DNA of 64,000 bases from Actinoplanes campanulatus. Its GTDB lineage: Bacteria; Actinomycetota; Actinomycetes; Mycobacteriales; Micromonosporaceae. Made by a program: the position numbers and the translations under genes. The notes below the pieces were generated by a model. That model searched no databases. It was not told the origin of the DNA and saw only the letters and a program-made list of their open reading frames with translations. The stretch is from positions 62,001 through 126,000 of the forward strand of contig NZ_BMPW01000008.1 in assembly GCF_014647795.1 (NCBI RefSeq), in the 5' to 3' direction. Shown piece after piece: positions 1-8,723 of this stretch (positions within the stretch are counted from its first letter, which is position 1; each line of letters opens with the position of its first letter).

Positions 1-3000
1 ACCACCGGCTGGGTCAGTTACGAGCTCGCCGCCCCCAAGGCGATCACCGGGTACGCGCTCACCTCGGCCAACGACGCCGCGGGGCGCGACCCCAGGGACT
101 GGTCGCTGCAGACCTCACCGGACGGGCAGACCTGGACCGACGTGGATCGGCGCACCGCGCAGACGTTCCCCGACCGGTTCCAGACCCGCCGCTTCGACCT
201 GGCCGCACCGCAGAACGCCACATTCTTCCGCCTCAACATCACCGCCAACGCCGGTGAACCGCTCATCCAGCTCGCCGAGCTGAGGCTGTTCACCGCCGAC
301 AGCACCGCGCCGGGCTCCCCCGCGGTCAACCGTTCCGTCGTCGACGTGCTCGACCGGCAGCATCCGGCCACCGAGGACCTGCCGGCCACCATCACCCGGG
401 CGGACCGCTGGTACAACTGGTCGCCGAACCCGATCGGCACGGTGCATACCCTCGCCCAGGTCGAGGAGCGCCACTACAACCCGGGGACCAGCGCCAACGG
501 GCCGTTCCATCCGGTGTCGTGGTGCCGCGACTACGAGGGCGGGCGGTCCTTCTACACCGGCATGGGCCACACCGCGGACAGTTACGCCGAAGCCGGCTTC
601 CGGCAGCACCTGACCGGCGCGCTGGGCTGGGCGACCGGCATCGTGCGCGGCGACTGCCAGGCGACCATCGCGGCCAACTACCGGACCGAGCGGCTGACCG
701 TGGCCAACCAGAGCGGGCAGCTCGACCAGATCGGCGAACCGCACGGGCTTACCATCGCCGGCGACGGCACGGTCTTCTACGTGGGCAAGGCGGCCTGCCC
801 GAGCGGACCGGTCGTCAGCTGGGACGACCCCAAGGTCGGGCTGGGCTGCGGCACCATCCACTCCTGGAAACCGCGCACCAGACAGGTCAAGCTGCTGACC
901 ACGCTGCCGGTGATGGGCAACCGGGGAAGCGGATCGGAGCTGGTGAAGAACGAGGAGGGTCTGCTCGGCATCGTGCCGGACCCGAAGTTCGCCGAGAACG
1001 GCTGGCTCTACGTCTACTGGATGCCGCACGAGTCGATCGACCGGGTCAAACGCATCGGGCAGCGCACTGTCAGCCGGTTCACCTACGACCACGAGACCCA
1101 GAGCATCGATCAGGCCACCCGCAGGGATCTGCTGCGATTCCCGGTGCAGATCCACAGCTGCTGCCACGCCGGCGGCGGCATGGCCTTCGACAGGCAGGGC
1201 AACCTGTACGTCGGGTCCGGGGACAGCAACTCGTCGGAGGGTTCACAGGGCTACTCCGGCAACAACTGGACCCAGGAGTACGCCGGGCTGTCCTTCCAGG
1301 ACGCACGACGTACCTCCGGCAACACCGACGACCTGGCCGGGAAGATCATCCGCATTCATCCGGAGCCGGACGGGACGTACACGATTCCCGACGGCAACCT
1401 CTTCCCACCCGGCACCGAGAAGACCCGGCCGGAGATCTACGTGATGGGCGTACGCAACATCGCCCGCCTGCAGATCGACCCGGAACACGACTGGCTGACC
1501 GCCGGCTGGGTCGGCCCGGACGCCGCGCAGCCGAACCCCCAACTGGGGCCGGCGAAGTACGAGACGGCCACCGTCATCACCTCGGCCGGCAACCAGGGCT
1601 GGCCGTACTGCATGGGCAACCGGCAGCCGTACCGTGACCGCAGCACCACCGACGCCACCGTGCTCACCGGCTGGTACGACTGCGGCAACCTGAAGAACAC
1701 CTCACCGCGCAACACCGGCCTGGTCGACATCCCGCCCGCCCGGGACAACATGATCTGGTACGCGCCGGGCGGCGGCGGCCCGGTCTTCCCGCCGCGCGCC
1801 GACGGCAGCGGCATTCCCACCTACAACGCCGCCGACGCCGTCTACACACAGCCGTACCTGCGCGGCGGCGGCCAGGCGATCATGTCCGGCCCGACATACC
1901 ACCGCGACCGGGTCGACCCCGGCAGCACGGTCGCCTGGCCGGCCTACTGGGACGACAAGTGGTTCATCGGCGACCAGTCCAACTCTGCCAACCGGGTGGC
2001 GGTCACCCTCGACCCGGCCGGGGTGCCGCAGCAGAAGCCGCCGCTGTTCGGCGAGTCGCTGCGCGCGATCCTGCCCGGGGGCAACGCCGACAACCGGCTG
2101 ATGAGCTGGATGGACGCCAAGTTCGGCCCGGACGGCGCGCTGTACCTGCTCGACTACGGCGGCGGCTTCTTCAGCCTGCACCCGGCACAGAAGCTGCTGC
2201 GCGTCATCTACACCGGCGGGGCCGCGACCCCGGCGCCGGCCGCGGCTTCGGTGGCGGTCCAGAACAAACCTTTGACGTACGCCTTCAGCGGCTCCCGGTC
2301 CGGTGGAGTCAGCCACCTGTGGGAGTTCGGCGACGGCACCAGTTCGGCGCTCGCCGACCCGCAGCACGTCTACGACGATCCCGGAAGCTACACCGCCCGG
2401 CACACCGTCACCTACGCCGACGGCGAGAAGGTCACCGTGACGACGACCGTGAACGCCGGATGCGCCGTGCCGGACGACCGGGCCACCGTGTTCCTGGCCG
2501 ACAGCGACACCGGGGTGCCGAACAAGGCGGCCGGCGGTGGCTGCACGATCAACGACCTGATCGACGACGAGAGCACCTGGGCCGGCCACGACAGCTTCGT
2601 ACGCCACGTCACCGCGGTGGCCCGTGAGCTCGAGGACGACGGGCTCCTCACCGCCCGGCAGGCGGGCACGCTGACCCGCGCGGCCGCGGCGGCACCGGTC
2701 GGCCGGCCCGGCCACACCGGATACGAGCCGCTGTTCGACGGCACCGCGCGGTCGCTGCGGGACTGGATCCAGGCGCCGTCCGGATCGTTCGGCATCCAAC
2801 CGGACGGCTCGCTGCGCCCCTCCGGCGGCCTGGGCATGCTCTGGCACACCGCAGAGTTCGCGGACTTCTCGCTGCGCCTTCAGTTCCGCGACGTCGCACC
2901 CGGCACGTCCCGCGGCAACAGCGGGGTGTTCACCCGGTTCCCGGACCCGCGAACCCCGGTGGACCAGCGGCCACCGGGCAGTTGCGGCACGCTCGGCTCG

Positions 3001-3369
3001 GCACGCACCTCGGCGGCCTGGGTGGCCATCTACTGCGGACACGAGGTGCAGATCTACGACGGCGAGACCGGGGAGCCGCAGAAGACCGGCTCGATCTACA
3101 ACTTCGACCCGGCGCCACTGCCGGACGCGAGAGCCACACCGAAGAACGTGTGGAGCGACTACGAGATCCGTGTCGTGGGGCAGCGCTACACCATCGTCCG
3201 CGACGGCGTGGTGATCAACGAGTTCGACAACACCCCCGGCAAGACGTCGTCACGGGCCTCGGACCCGCCGACCGACCTGCGTCAATTCCTGCGCGGGCAC
3301 ATCGGGCTGCAGAACCACGGCGACAACGACCTGATCGAGTTCCGCAACATCCGCGTACGCAAGCTCTGA
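1..3369 (+). CDS. Secreted multidomain ThuA / sugar dehydrogenase / DUF1080 protein (5' partial)
   Basis: The frame is open from base 1, so the N-terminus lies outside the window; 1122 residues are visible. Domains in order: the end of a discoidin (F5/8 type C) domain (about 1-100), the C-terminal half of a ThuA domain (about 105-225, with RSFYTGMGHT), a glucose/sorbosone-dehydrogenase-type beta-propeller (about 240-740), a PKD domain with WEFGDGT (about 758-817), a two-cysteine module (821-897) and a DUF1080 3-keto-disaccharide hydrolase domain (about 907-1122). Families of this kind oxidise sugars or process 3-keto-glycosides outside the cell, so extracellular carbohydrate turnover is likely; the substrate is unknown. 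The discoidin domain sits where the N-terminal half of ThuA would be expected, which suggests a domain insertion. Confidence 0.9.
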   Translation, partial: TTGWVSYELAAPKAITGYALTSANDAAGRDPRDWSLQTSPDGQTWTDVDRRTAQTFPDRFQTRRFDLAAPQNATFFRLNITANAGEPLIQLAELRLFTADSTAPGSPAVNRSVVDVLDRQHPATEDLPATITRADRWYNWSPNPIGTVHTLAQVEERHYNPGTSANGPFHPVSWCRDYEGGRSFYTGMGHTADSYAEAGFRQHLTGALGWATGIVRGDCQATIAANYRTERLTVANQSGQLDQIGEPHGLTIAGDGTVFYVGKAACPSGPVVSWDDPKVGLGCGTIHSWKPRTRQVKLLTTLPVMGNRGSGSELVKNEEGLLGIVPDPKFAENGWLYVYWMPHESIDRVKRIGQRTVSRFTYDHETQSIDQATRRDLLRFPVQIHSCCHAGGGMAFDRQGNLYVGSGDSNSSEGSQGYSGNNWTQEYAGLSFQDARRTSGNTDDLAGKIIRIHPEPDGTYTIPDGNLFPPGTEKTRPEIYVMGVRNIARLQIDPEHDWLTAGWVGPDAAQPNPQLGPAKYETATVITSAGNQGWPYCMGNRQPYRDRSTTDATVLTGWYDCGNLKNTSPRNTGLVDIPPARDNMIWYAPGGGGPVFPPRADGSGIPTYNAADAVYTQPYLRGGGQAIMSGPTYHRDRVDPGSTVAWPAYWDDKWFIGDQSNSANRVAVTLDPAGVPQQKPPLFGESLRAILPGGNADNRLMSWMDAKFGPDGALYLLDYGGGFFSLHPAQKLLRVIYTGGAATPAPAAASVAVQNKPLTYAFSGSRSGGVSHLWEFGDGTSSALADPQHVYDDPGSYTARHTVTYADGEKVTVTTTVNAGCAVPDDRATVFLADSDTGVPNKAAGGGCTINDLIDDESTWAGHDSFVRHVTAVARELEDDGLLTARQAGTLTRAAAAAPVGRPGHTGYEPLFDGTARSLRDWIQAPSGSFGIQPDGSLRPSGGLGMLWHTAEFADFSLRLQFRDVAPGTSRGNSGVFTRFPDPRTPVDQRPPGSCGTLGSARTSAAWVAIYCGHEVQIYDGETGEPQKTGSIYNFDPAPLPDARATPKNVWSDYEIRVVGQRYTIVRDGVVINEFDNTPGKTSSRASDPPTDLRQFLRGHIGLQNHGDNDLIEFRNIRVRKL

Positions 3370-3372
3370 TCC

Positions 3373-3408
3373 GGTGGGGACCGGCCGGTATCCCGGCCGG
3401 TCCCCACC
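3373..3408 (+). terminator. Strong intercistronic hairpin
   Basis: A perfect 16-bp inverted repeat (GGTGGGGACCGGCCGG and its complement) with a TATC loop starts 4 nt after the stop of the first gene. It has no T-tract, as is common for actinobacterial terminators. It ends only 20 nt before the TTG start of the next gene, leaving no room for a promoter in between. It may therefore attenuate readthrough or protect the mRNA rather than end the operon. Confidence 0.75.
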
Positions 3409-3428
3409 ATCGGGAAAGGTGCCAACCC

Positions 3429-4952
3429 TTGCGAACATCCGTGAGCCGGCGCGCCGGCGCGGCGCTGATCGGCCTGCTGCTCGCCGTGCTGCCGGTCACC
3501 GCGCCATCCGCGGTGGCCGACGACGCACAGACCCTGACCTGGACCACCGACGACGACATCACCAGATACCGCAGCACACCGGCCACCGCCGAGGCCGGCG
3601 CGACCACCATCGTCTTCGAGAACAGCACGGCCACCGGCAACACCACCGGGATGCCGCACACCCTGACCTTCGACACCAGCGCCGAGGGCTACAACCACGA
3701 CGTCACCCTCAACATCCTGGCCAGCCCGTTCGACGTGAACAACGGCCGGCACCAGGCCACCGTCACCCTCACCCCGGGCAGGTACCGCTACTACTGCACC
3801 ATCCCGGGCCACAGCACCATGGTCGGCGAACTCACCGTCACCGGCGGGGGCGGCGAGGACACCACCGCGCCCACGGTGACCGGCGAGGTGACCGGAACCC
3901 GCAACGCCGACGGCCACTACGTCGGCTCCGCCACCGTCACGGTGACCGCCACCGACACCGGCTCCGGGGTGGACACCGTGGAATACCAGATCGACGACAC
4001 CAGTTGGCGGCCGTACACCGCACCCGTCGCGGTCGCCGCGATCGGCGACCACGCGGTTCAGTTCCGGGCCGCCGACAACGCCGGCAACGTCTCCACCACC
4101 GGCTCGGTGTCGTTCCGCGTCGTGGCGGGGAACTCCGATTCCACCCCGCCGACGACGACCGTCGCCCTGACCGGCGACCGGGACACCGCGGGACGCTATC
4201 TCGGCGCGGCGACCGCCACCGTCACCGCGGCCGACACCGGGTCGGGCGTGGACCGGGTGGAGTACCAGCTCGACGGCGGCGCCTGGGCGGCCTACACGGC
4301 GCCGCTGGTGATCAGCGCCCTCGGCGCGCACATGCTGCACGCACGGGCCACCGACAAGGCCGGCAACGTGTCGGCCGAGCAGATGGCGCACTTCACCGTG
4401 GTGCAGCGGCCCGCCGAGGACACCACCCCACCGGCGGTCACCGCCGCCGTGACCGGCCAGCGCGATCCCGCGGGCGACTACATCGGTACGGCGACCGTCA
4501 CCGTCACCGCCACCGACACCGGGTCCGGAGTGGGCACCGTGGAATACCGGCTCGGCTCCGGCGCGTGGACGGCGTACACCTCGCCGCTCGCGGTGAGCGT
4601 GCCCGGCACCCACACCGTCCGGTACCGGGCCACCGACAACGCCGGCAACACCGCCGCCGAGCAGCAGGTGTCGTTCACCGTGGCCGCAACCGGCGCCGAC
4701 GCCTGCCCGGACTCCGACACCCGGGACACCGTGATCATCGACGGCGCCGACACCCGGGTGCCCAACACCGACTCCGGCAACGGCTGCACCGTCAACGACC
4801 TGATCGCCGAGAACGACCGATACCCCCACCACGCCGCCTTCGTCCGGCACGTCGAAACCGTCACCGCCGGCCTGGTCACCGCGGGGAAGCTGACCGCACG
4901 GCAGGCCGGAGCGATCGTACGGGCCGCCGCACGATCCGGAGTGGGCTCATGA
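3429..4952 (+). CDS. Secreted cupredoxin protein with three Ig-like repeats
   Basis: The TTG start at 3429 is chosen because GGGAAAGG lies about 9 nt upstream; GTG at 3441 is an alternative. A Sec signal peptide covers about residues 1-33. A plastocyanin-like domain follows, with probable type-1 copper ligands His77, Cys123, His128 and Met131. Three Ig-like repeats of about 90 residues then share the pattern TDTGSGV..VEYQ....W..YT and DNAGN. The last 82 residues repeat the two-cysteine module of the preceding enzyme. A role as extracellular electron acceptor or redox partner for that dehydrogenase is an inference from adjacency and the shared module. The stop overlaps the next ATG. Confidence 0.85.
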   Translation: MRTSVSRRAGAALIGLLLAVLPVTAPSAVADDAQTLTWTTDDDITRYRSTPATAEAGATTIVFENSTATGNTTGMPHTLTFDTSAEGYNHDVTLNILASPFDVNNGRHQATVTLTPGRYRYYCTIPGHSTMVGELTVTGGGGEDTTAPTVTGEVTGTRNADGHYVGSATVTVTATDTGSGVDTVEYQIDDTSWRPYTAPVAVAAIGDHAVQFRAADNAGNVSTTGSVSFRVVAGNSDSTPPTTTVALTGDRDTAGRYLGAATATVTAADTGSGVDRVEYQLDGGAWAAYTAPLVISALGAHMLHARATDKAGNVSAEQMAHFTVVQRPAEDTTPPAVTAAVTGQRDPAGDYIGTATVTVTATDTGSGVGTVEYRLGSGAWTAYTSPLAVSVPGTHTVRYRATDNAGNTAAEQQVSFTVAATGADACPDSDTRDTVIIDGADTRVPNTDSGNGCTVNDLIAENDRYPHHAAFVRHVETVTAGLVTAGKLTARQAGAIVRAAARSGVGS

Positions 4953-5968
4953 CCATCACCCGCACCTCGACGCCCGGGAGCGCACCCATGCGACGTACCG
5001 CCGCCCTCGCCGCCCTGACCATCGCCGTCGTCACCGGTTCCCTGCTGCCCTGGCCGTCAGCCGCCAACGCCGGCCTGGTCACGCACTGCATCGGCACCGG
5101 CGGCGCGGTGACCGTTCCCAACGACCTGCTCGTTCCCGCCGGTGAATCGTGTGCGCTGACCGGGACCGTCATCACCGGCAACGTCACCGTGGCGGCCGGC
5201 GCCAACCTCGTGATCGACGGCGGCCGCACGGACGGGACGATCCGCGTCGCCGCGGACGGCTATCTCGACGCCCGCGCCACCACGATCGGCGGCTCCGTGG
5301 TTCTGGCGTCCGGCGGCTACGGCGTGTTCCTCAAAGACGCGACGAGCGGCGCGGTCACGGTACGGCCGAAGGGCACGGCGTCGATCGACAGCTTCCTGTT
5401 CACCGAAGGCGCACGCATCACCGGTACCGTCAACACCCAGGGTGGAGAGGTACGCCTCGGCGAGGAAACCGAGGTCGCCGGCAATCTCGTCAGCTCCGGC
5501 ACCTATTACACCGACCTGCACGACTCGTTCGTGGACGGCACGCTGTCGGTGCTCAACAGCGGCTCCGGGGCCGTGGTGTGCGGAAGTGCCGTACGCGGCA
5601 AGGCGACGTTCGCCGGCAACGTCGGCGGCGTCCAGCTCGGCCCGAACGGCGCCCTGGACAGCTGCGCCTCCGGCGGCTACTTCGGCGGCGACGTCAGCGT
5701 CACCAACACCACCGGCGCGACGACCGTGGACGACAACATCATCGACGGGCAGCTGACCGCACACAGCAACGAACCGGCCGCCGTGATCGCCGCGAACAAT
5801 CGCATCCGCCGCGGGGTGGCCGGGGCGCCACCCGCCGCGGCCGCGCAGAGGCAGCACCAGGCGCTGACGGTGACCACCCCGCGGCAGGAAACGGTTGAGG
5901 AACGCGCTGAGGAGCGCCGGTCCACGGCCGTACGGGAGGCGGACGCGGCCGGCCGGGCACACCTGTAA
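4949..5968 (+). CDS. Secreted beta-repeat protein of unknown function
   Basis: ATG at 4949 overlaps the preceding stop (ATGA), indicating translational coupling. A second in-frame ATG at 4988 has GGGAG 7 nt upstream and may be the true start. Either choice gives a Sec signal peptide ending near ANA. The body is rich in short Gly/Val/Thr strands such as GNVTVAAGANLVIDGG and GGSVVLASGGYGVFL, suggesting a parallel beta-helix or bactofilin-like fold. There are a few cysteines and no catalytic motif I recognise. The C-terminal 45 residues are charged and rich in Gln, Glu and Arg. I cannot assign a function; it is the third gene of the sugar-dehydrogenase unit. Confidence 0.75.
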   Translation: MTITRTSTPGSAPMRRTAALAALTIAVVTGSLLPWPSAANAGLVTHCIGTGGAVTVPNDLLVPAGESCALTGTVITGNVTVAAGANLVIDGGRTDGTIRVAADGYLDARATTIGGSVVLASGGYGVFLKDATSGAVTVRPKGTASIDSFLFTEGARITGTVNTQGGEVRLGEETEVAGNLVSSGTYYTDLHDSFVDGTLSVLNSGSGAVVCGSAVRGKATFAGNVGGVQLGPNGALDSCASGGYFGGDVSVTNTTGATTVDDNIIDGQLTAHSNEPAAVIAANNRIRRGVAGAPPAAAAQRQHQALTVTTPRQETVEERAEERRSTAVREADAAGRAHL

Positions 5969-6005
5969 CAGGTACTGCCGACTCTCACGTCCTTCCTCAG
6001 CGGGT

Positions 6006-6045
6006 CGGCGTTCGGTGAGGCGCAGTGATGCTTCACCGAACGCCG
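6006..6045. terminator. Bidirectional hairpin terminator
   Basis: A perfect 13-bp inverted repeat (CGGCGTTCGGTGA and its complement) with a 14-nt loop lies between the convergent genes ending at 5968 and 6056. Its position fits termination from both sides. Confidence 0.7.
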
Positions 6046-6055
6046 CGGGTTTCCC

Positions 6056-6586
6056 CTACATCACCTGGTCGACACCGTCGGTGGCCTGCTCCTGGGTGAA
6101 GCCGTCGGACGTCAGTTGCCCGATCAGGCCGGTGCGGGAGAACGACGAGGTGTCGAGGTAGTTCCGCGCCGACTCGGCGGCCTGTTCCTCGTAGTCGATA
6201 CCCAGGGAGTCCACGGCCTTGGTCGCGGTCTGCTCCGGGTAGCCCTCGAACTTCAGTTGCTGGATCAGGCCGGTGCGGGAGAACGGCGACGTGGCGAGGA
6301 AGCTCCTGGCGGACCCGATCGCGTTCTGCTCTTCCACGGACAGCTTCGGCTCGGCCGGTGCCGGGGCGGTGGTCGCTTGCTGAGCGGTGTTTCCGGCGCC
6401 CTCCGGACGGTCGCTGTCGTCCGTGTTGCCCAGGGCCACGCCAAGGCCGACCAGGAGTACGGCACCCAGAATGATCGGCAACTTCCTCCGCCTCCTGAAC
6501 GGGGGCGGAGAGCTGTGAATCGGCAGGCGAGTCTGACGGGGCAGGTACGGAATCCCCGGTTGCGGCTGCGGCGGGGGGATGGACAT
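6056..6586 (-). CDS. Membrane-anchored protein with two Ltp-type domains
   Basis: The start at 6586 has GAGGAG about 7 nt upstream; the longer open frame runs into the neighbouring gene and is not used. The 176-residue protein has a Pro-rich cytosolic N-terminus, one transmembrane helix (KLPIILGAVLLVGLGVALG) and two repeats of about 45 residues with SAR.(F/Y)L....FSRTGLI.QL..(E/D)G. These match the host cell surface-exposed lipoprotein (Ltp) family, best known from phage superinfection-exclusion lipoproteins but also common in actinobacteria. Unlike classical Ltp there is no lipobox cysteine. Its role here is unknown. It lies 73 bp downstream of a lipoprotein gene on the same strand. Confidence 0.8.
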   Translation of the reverse strand: MSIPPPQPQPGIPYLPRQTRLPIHSSPPPFRRRRKLPIILGAVLLVGLGVALGNTDDSDRPEGAGNTAQQATTAPAPAEPKLSVEEQNAIGSARSFLATSPFSRTGLIQQLKFEGYPEQTATKAVDSLGIDYEEQAAESARNYLDTSSFSRTGLIGQLTSDGFTQEQATDGVDQVM

Positions 6587-6659
6587 TCCGGGACTCCTCG
6601 GACGTCGAGAGGGGTGATGTCCCGGTGGGCGGACCGCCTGCCGGGACATCACGGCCGGG

Positions 6660-7151
6660 TCAGAGGGCGGTGTCGACGCCGAGAGCCTCGCAAGCCTTGT
6701 TGACCGCCGTGCGGGCCGCGGTCGCCTTGGCATTGTTGTCGTACTCGCCGATCGGGTCCGCCTTGTCCTTGGCGGCTGAGCCCGCCGCGGCGGCGAGAGC
6801 CGTGACCGCCTTCGCGGTCGCGGTGTCGCCGCTGCCGGCCGCCTCGGTCAGGGAGGCCGCGAGGCTCTTCAGCACCCCCTTGCTCTCGGCGAGCGGAAGG
6901 TCGGCGCCGCCGTTGGTGGCCTTCGCCGCCAGGGCGATCAACCCCTCGCCGTAGGCCAGGCTCGCCTTCTCGGCAGCGGTGCAGATCTCCTTTTCGGAGG
7001 CGCCTGCGGGGGCCGCGGCCGAGGTCGTGGTGGCCGCGGGGGTGGTGACGGCCGGAGCCGCCGAGGAGGCCTTCTCCTCCTCGCCGCACGCGGCAAGACC
7101 CATCATCGAAACGCCGATCAGTACGGCGGAACCAATTCTCACAAGATTCAC
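6660..7151 (-). CDS. Putative lipoprotein, alanine-rich
   Basis: GTG at 7151 starts a 163-residue protein. The N-terminus is a type II signal peptide with lipobox LAAC, so the mature protein is probably a lipid-anchored exported protein. A Thr/Ala/Pro-rich linker follows, then an Ala-rich helical region with two cysteines (EICTAAEKA and VNKACEAL) that may form a disulfide. TAGCCT lies 8 nt upstream of the GTG, suggesting leaderless transcription. No known domain is recognised. It probably forms a short unit with the downstream Ltp-domain gene. Confidence 0.75.
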   Translation of the reverse strand: MNLVRIGSAVLIGVSMMGLAACGEEEKASSAAPAVTTPAATTTSAAAPAGASEKEICTAAEKASLAYGEGLIALAAKATNGGADLPLAESKGVLKSLAASLTEAAGSGDTATAKAVTALAAAAGSAAKDKADPIGEYDNNAKATAARTAVNKACEALGVDTAL

Positions 7152-7217
7152 AGGGCGTGAGGCTAGGTGATCATGGGCGTGATGATCAACTGCCTACCCG
7201 GGAAGCGCGGCGGACCG

Positions 7218-7916
7218 TTATCGGCAGACGTGGTCGGCGAGGAAGCGTTGCCACGGCACGGCGTCCGGGTCGTCGATCGTACTGACCCGCCAGCCGCCGG
7301 TCGGGTGCGGTCGTAGCGGGTACAACGGGACCTCGATCGTGTGCAGGCCGGTCAGGCGCCGGATGCGTACCGGGACCGGCTGGGCCGAGGCGGGCACCGC
7401 GCGGCAGTCGGTGACGTGGTAGTAGACCCTGATTTTCAGGGTCTCCCCCGGCGGTAGCACGTAAGGGCGGTCCGGGGTCAGCGTCTCGCCTCCGACACGC
7501 GTCATCTGCAGGGCTGTGTCGTAGTAGAGGTCGCCGACGGTGACCCGTTCGACCCTCATGCCCGGCCGGTCCTCCTCCACGCCGACGATGGTCAGCGACA
7601 GGCGGTTGTCGTTCGAGACGGTGAATTCCTGCGCGACGTGCTCGGTCGGCGCCGCGTGCAGGCGGTTGACCAGGGAATCCGTCTCGGCCAGAGGGTTCGT
7701 GGCGTCGCCGTAGACGTACCAGCCGTTCCAGCCGGGAAAGGCGGTCAGGCGCGGGGCGACCACCCCGGAACGGTCGGTCGCCACGCCGGCGACGACCAGT
7801 GCGAGCAGCACGGCCGCGATCAGGGCGAGGCGTCGGCGGGTACGCACGGGCAGCATCCCGGCCTGCGGATTCAGCCCACGCCACACCTCATCGGTCAGCA
7901 CGGAGTCGGACGGCAC
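7218..7916 (-). CDS. Hypothetical single-pass membrane protein
   Basis: About 232 residues. GTG at 7916 is the likely start because it lies just beyond the palindromic operator at 7924-7945; GTG at 7901 and ATG near 7859 are alternatives, and none has a clear Shine-Dalgarno. After a short cytosolic stretch (EVWRGLNPQAG) and positive residues there is one transmembrane helix (LALIAAVLLALVVAGVA). The extracellular domain of about 170 residues is beta-rich, with YVLPPGETLKIRVYYHVTDC, and has a second cysteine at the C-terminus. I do not recognise the family. It is divergent from the membrane protein/GntR operon and probably shares its operator. Confidence 0.7.
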   Translation of the reverse strand: MPSDSVLTDEVWRGLNPQAGMLPVRTRRRLALIAAVLLALVVAGVATDRSGVVAPRLTAFPGWNGWYVYGDATNPLAETDSLVNRLHAAPTEHVAQEFTVSNDNRLSLTIVGVEEDRPGMRVERVTVGDLYYDTALQMTRVGGETLTPDRPYVLPPGETLKIRVYYHVTDCRAVPASAQPVPVRIRRLTGLHTIEVPLYPLRPHPTGGWRVSTIDDPDAVPWQRFLADHVCR

Positions 7917-7923
7917 GGCAGGA

Positions 7924-7945
7924 ATGTACCAGCAACTTGGTACAT
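7924..7945. promoter_or_regulatory. Palindromic operator, probably for the GntR regulator at 8720
   Basis: ATGTACC, 8 nt, GGTACAT: a perfect 7-bp inverted repeat between the divergent genes at 7916 and 7953. It ends 7 nt before the ATG of the + strand operon, which has no Shine-Dalgarno, so it overlaps the expected core promoter. The GT...AC half-sites are typical of GntR-family operators. The regulator encoded by the second gene of the operon is the obvious candidate to bind it. Confidence 0.7.
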
Positions 7946-7952
7946 TGTGGCG

Positions 7953-8723
7953 ATGAGCTTCTGGCTGCTGATCGTCACACTGCCGGTCGCCGTCGCGTTG
8001 TTCACCGCCGTGCTGACCGATTTCCCGGTGCAACGGGAGGCGGTTCGCCGGTTCGCCGAACGTCATGGCTTCGTGGTCACCGCGGACAACGGCGCTCGGA
8101 TCGCCGACTATCTGGCCACGGTCCGGCGTTGGCGCTCCGCCGGGCTGGCCGCCGCGCTCACCGCGTACACCATCGTCGACGTGCGCAACAACCGGCTCAG
8201 CGTGAGCGTGACGTTTCTGCTGGCCGGATGGTTCGCCGGCGCGGTGATCGCCGAGGCGCAGCTGGCGGCCCTGCCGCCGGGCCGGCCGGGCGCCGGACTG
8301 ACCCCGCGCACCGCGGCCCGTTACCTGCCCGCCGCCCAGCGGTACGCACTGCCTGCTGTGATCCTGGCCTTCGCGGCGCTGGCGGCGGCCGGCGGCGCGC
8401 CTTCGGGCCGGCTGGCGGCGCTGTCCGCCGCCGTCGCCGTCGTCGCGGCGCTGGTGGCCCTGACCGTACGCCGGATCCTGCTACGCCCGCAGCCCGTCGC
8501 AGCCGCCGGTGCGCTGGCCGCCGACGAGGCGATCCGGTCCCGGTCGCTGCACGCGGTGACCGCCGCCGGAACGACCCTGGTCGCCTACTGCGCCGCGGAC
8601 CTGCTGCTGCGCGCGGTCGCCGGCCGGTCCGCGGACCTCGCGCTGCTGCTGATCCCCCTGGTCGCGATCGGGGTGCCATGGTGGGGCTGGCGCCACGGAA
8701 CCGCCCGGCCACGACCGGCATGA
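7953..8723 (+). CDS. Hypothetical multipass membrane protein
   Basis: The ATG at 7953 begins a 256-residue protein with about six hydrophobic segments: an N-terminal helix (FWLLIVTLPVAVALFTAVL), a central pair, a pair around residues 130-170 and a C-terminal pair. A cytosolic loop after the first helix carries a motif resembling DUF1648-like proteins, but I cannot assign a family. It is translated from an apparently leaderless mRNA. Its stop overlaps the start of a GntR regulator by 4 nt (ATGA). Pairs of a YtrA-type regulator with a membrane protein are common in Gram-positive bacteria and often respond to cell-wall stress. Confidence 0.75.
   Translation: MSFWLLIVTLPVAVALFTAVLTDFPVQREAVRRFAERHGFVVTADNGARIADYLATVRRWRSAGLAAALTAYTIVDVRNNRLSVSVTFLLAGWFAGAVIAEAQLAALPPGRPGAGLTPRTAARYLPAAQRYALPAVILAFAALAAAGGAPSGRLAALSAAVAVVAALVALTVRRILLRPQPVAAAGALAADEAIRSRSLHAVTAAGTTLVAYCAADLLLRAVAGRSADLALLLIPLVAIGVPWWGWRHGTARPRPA

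Noticed and set aside
3282-4850. 522-codon open frame on the minus strand
   Set aside because: Antisense to the cupredoxin/Ig-repeat gene, rich in Gly, Val and Arg only; a shadow frame.
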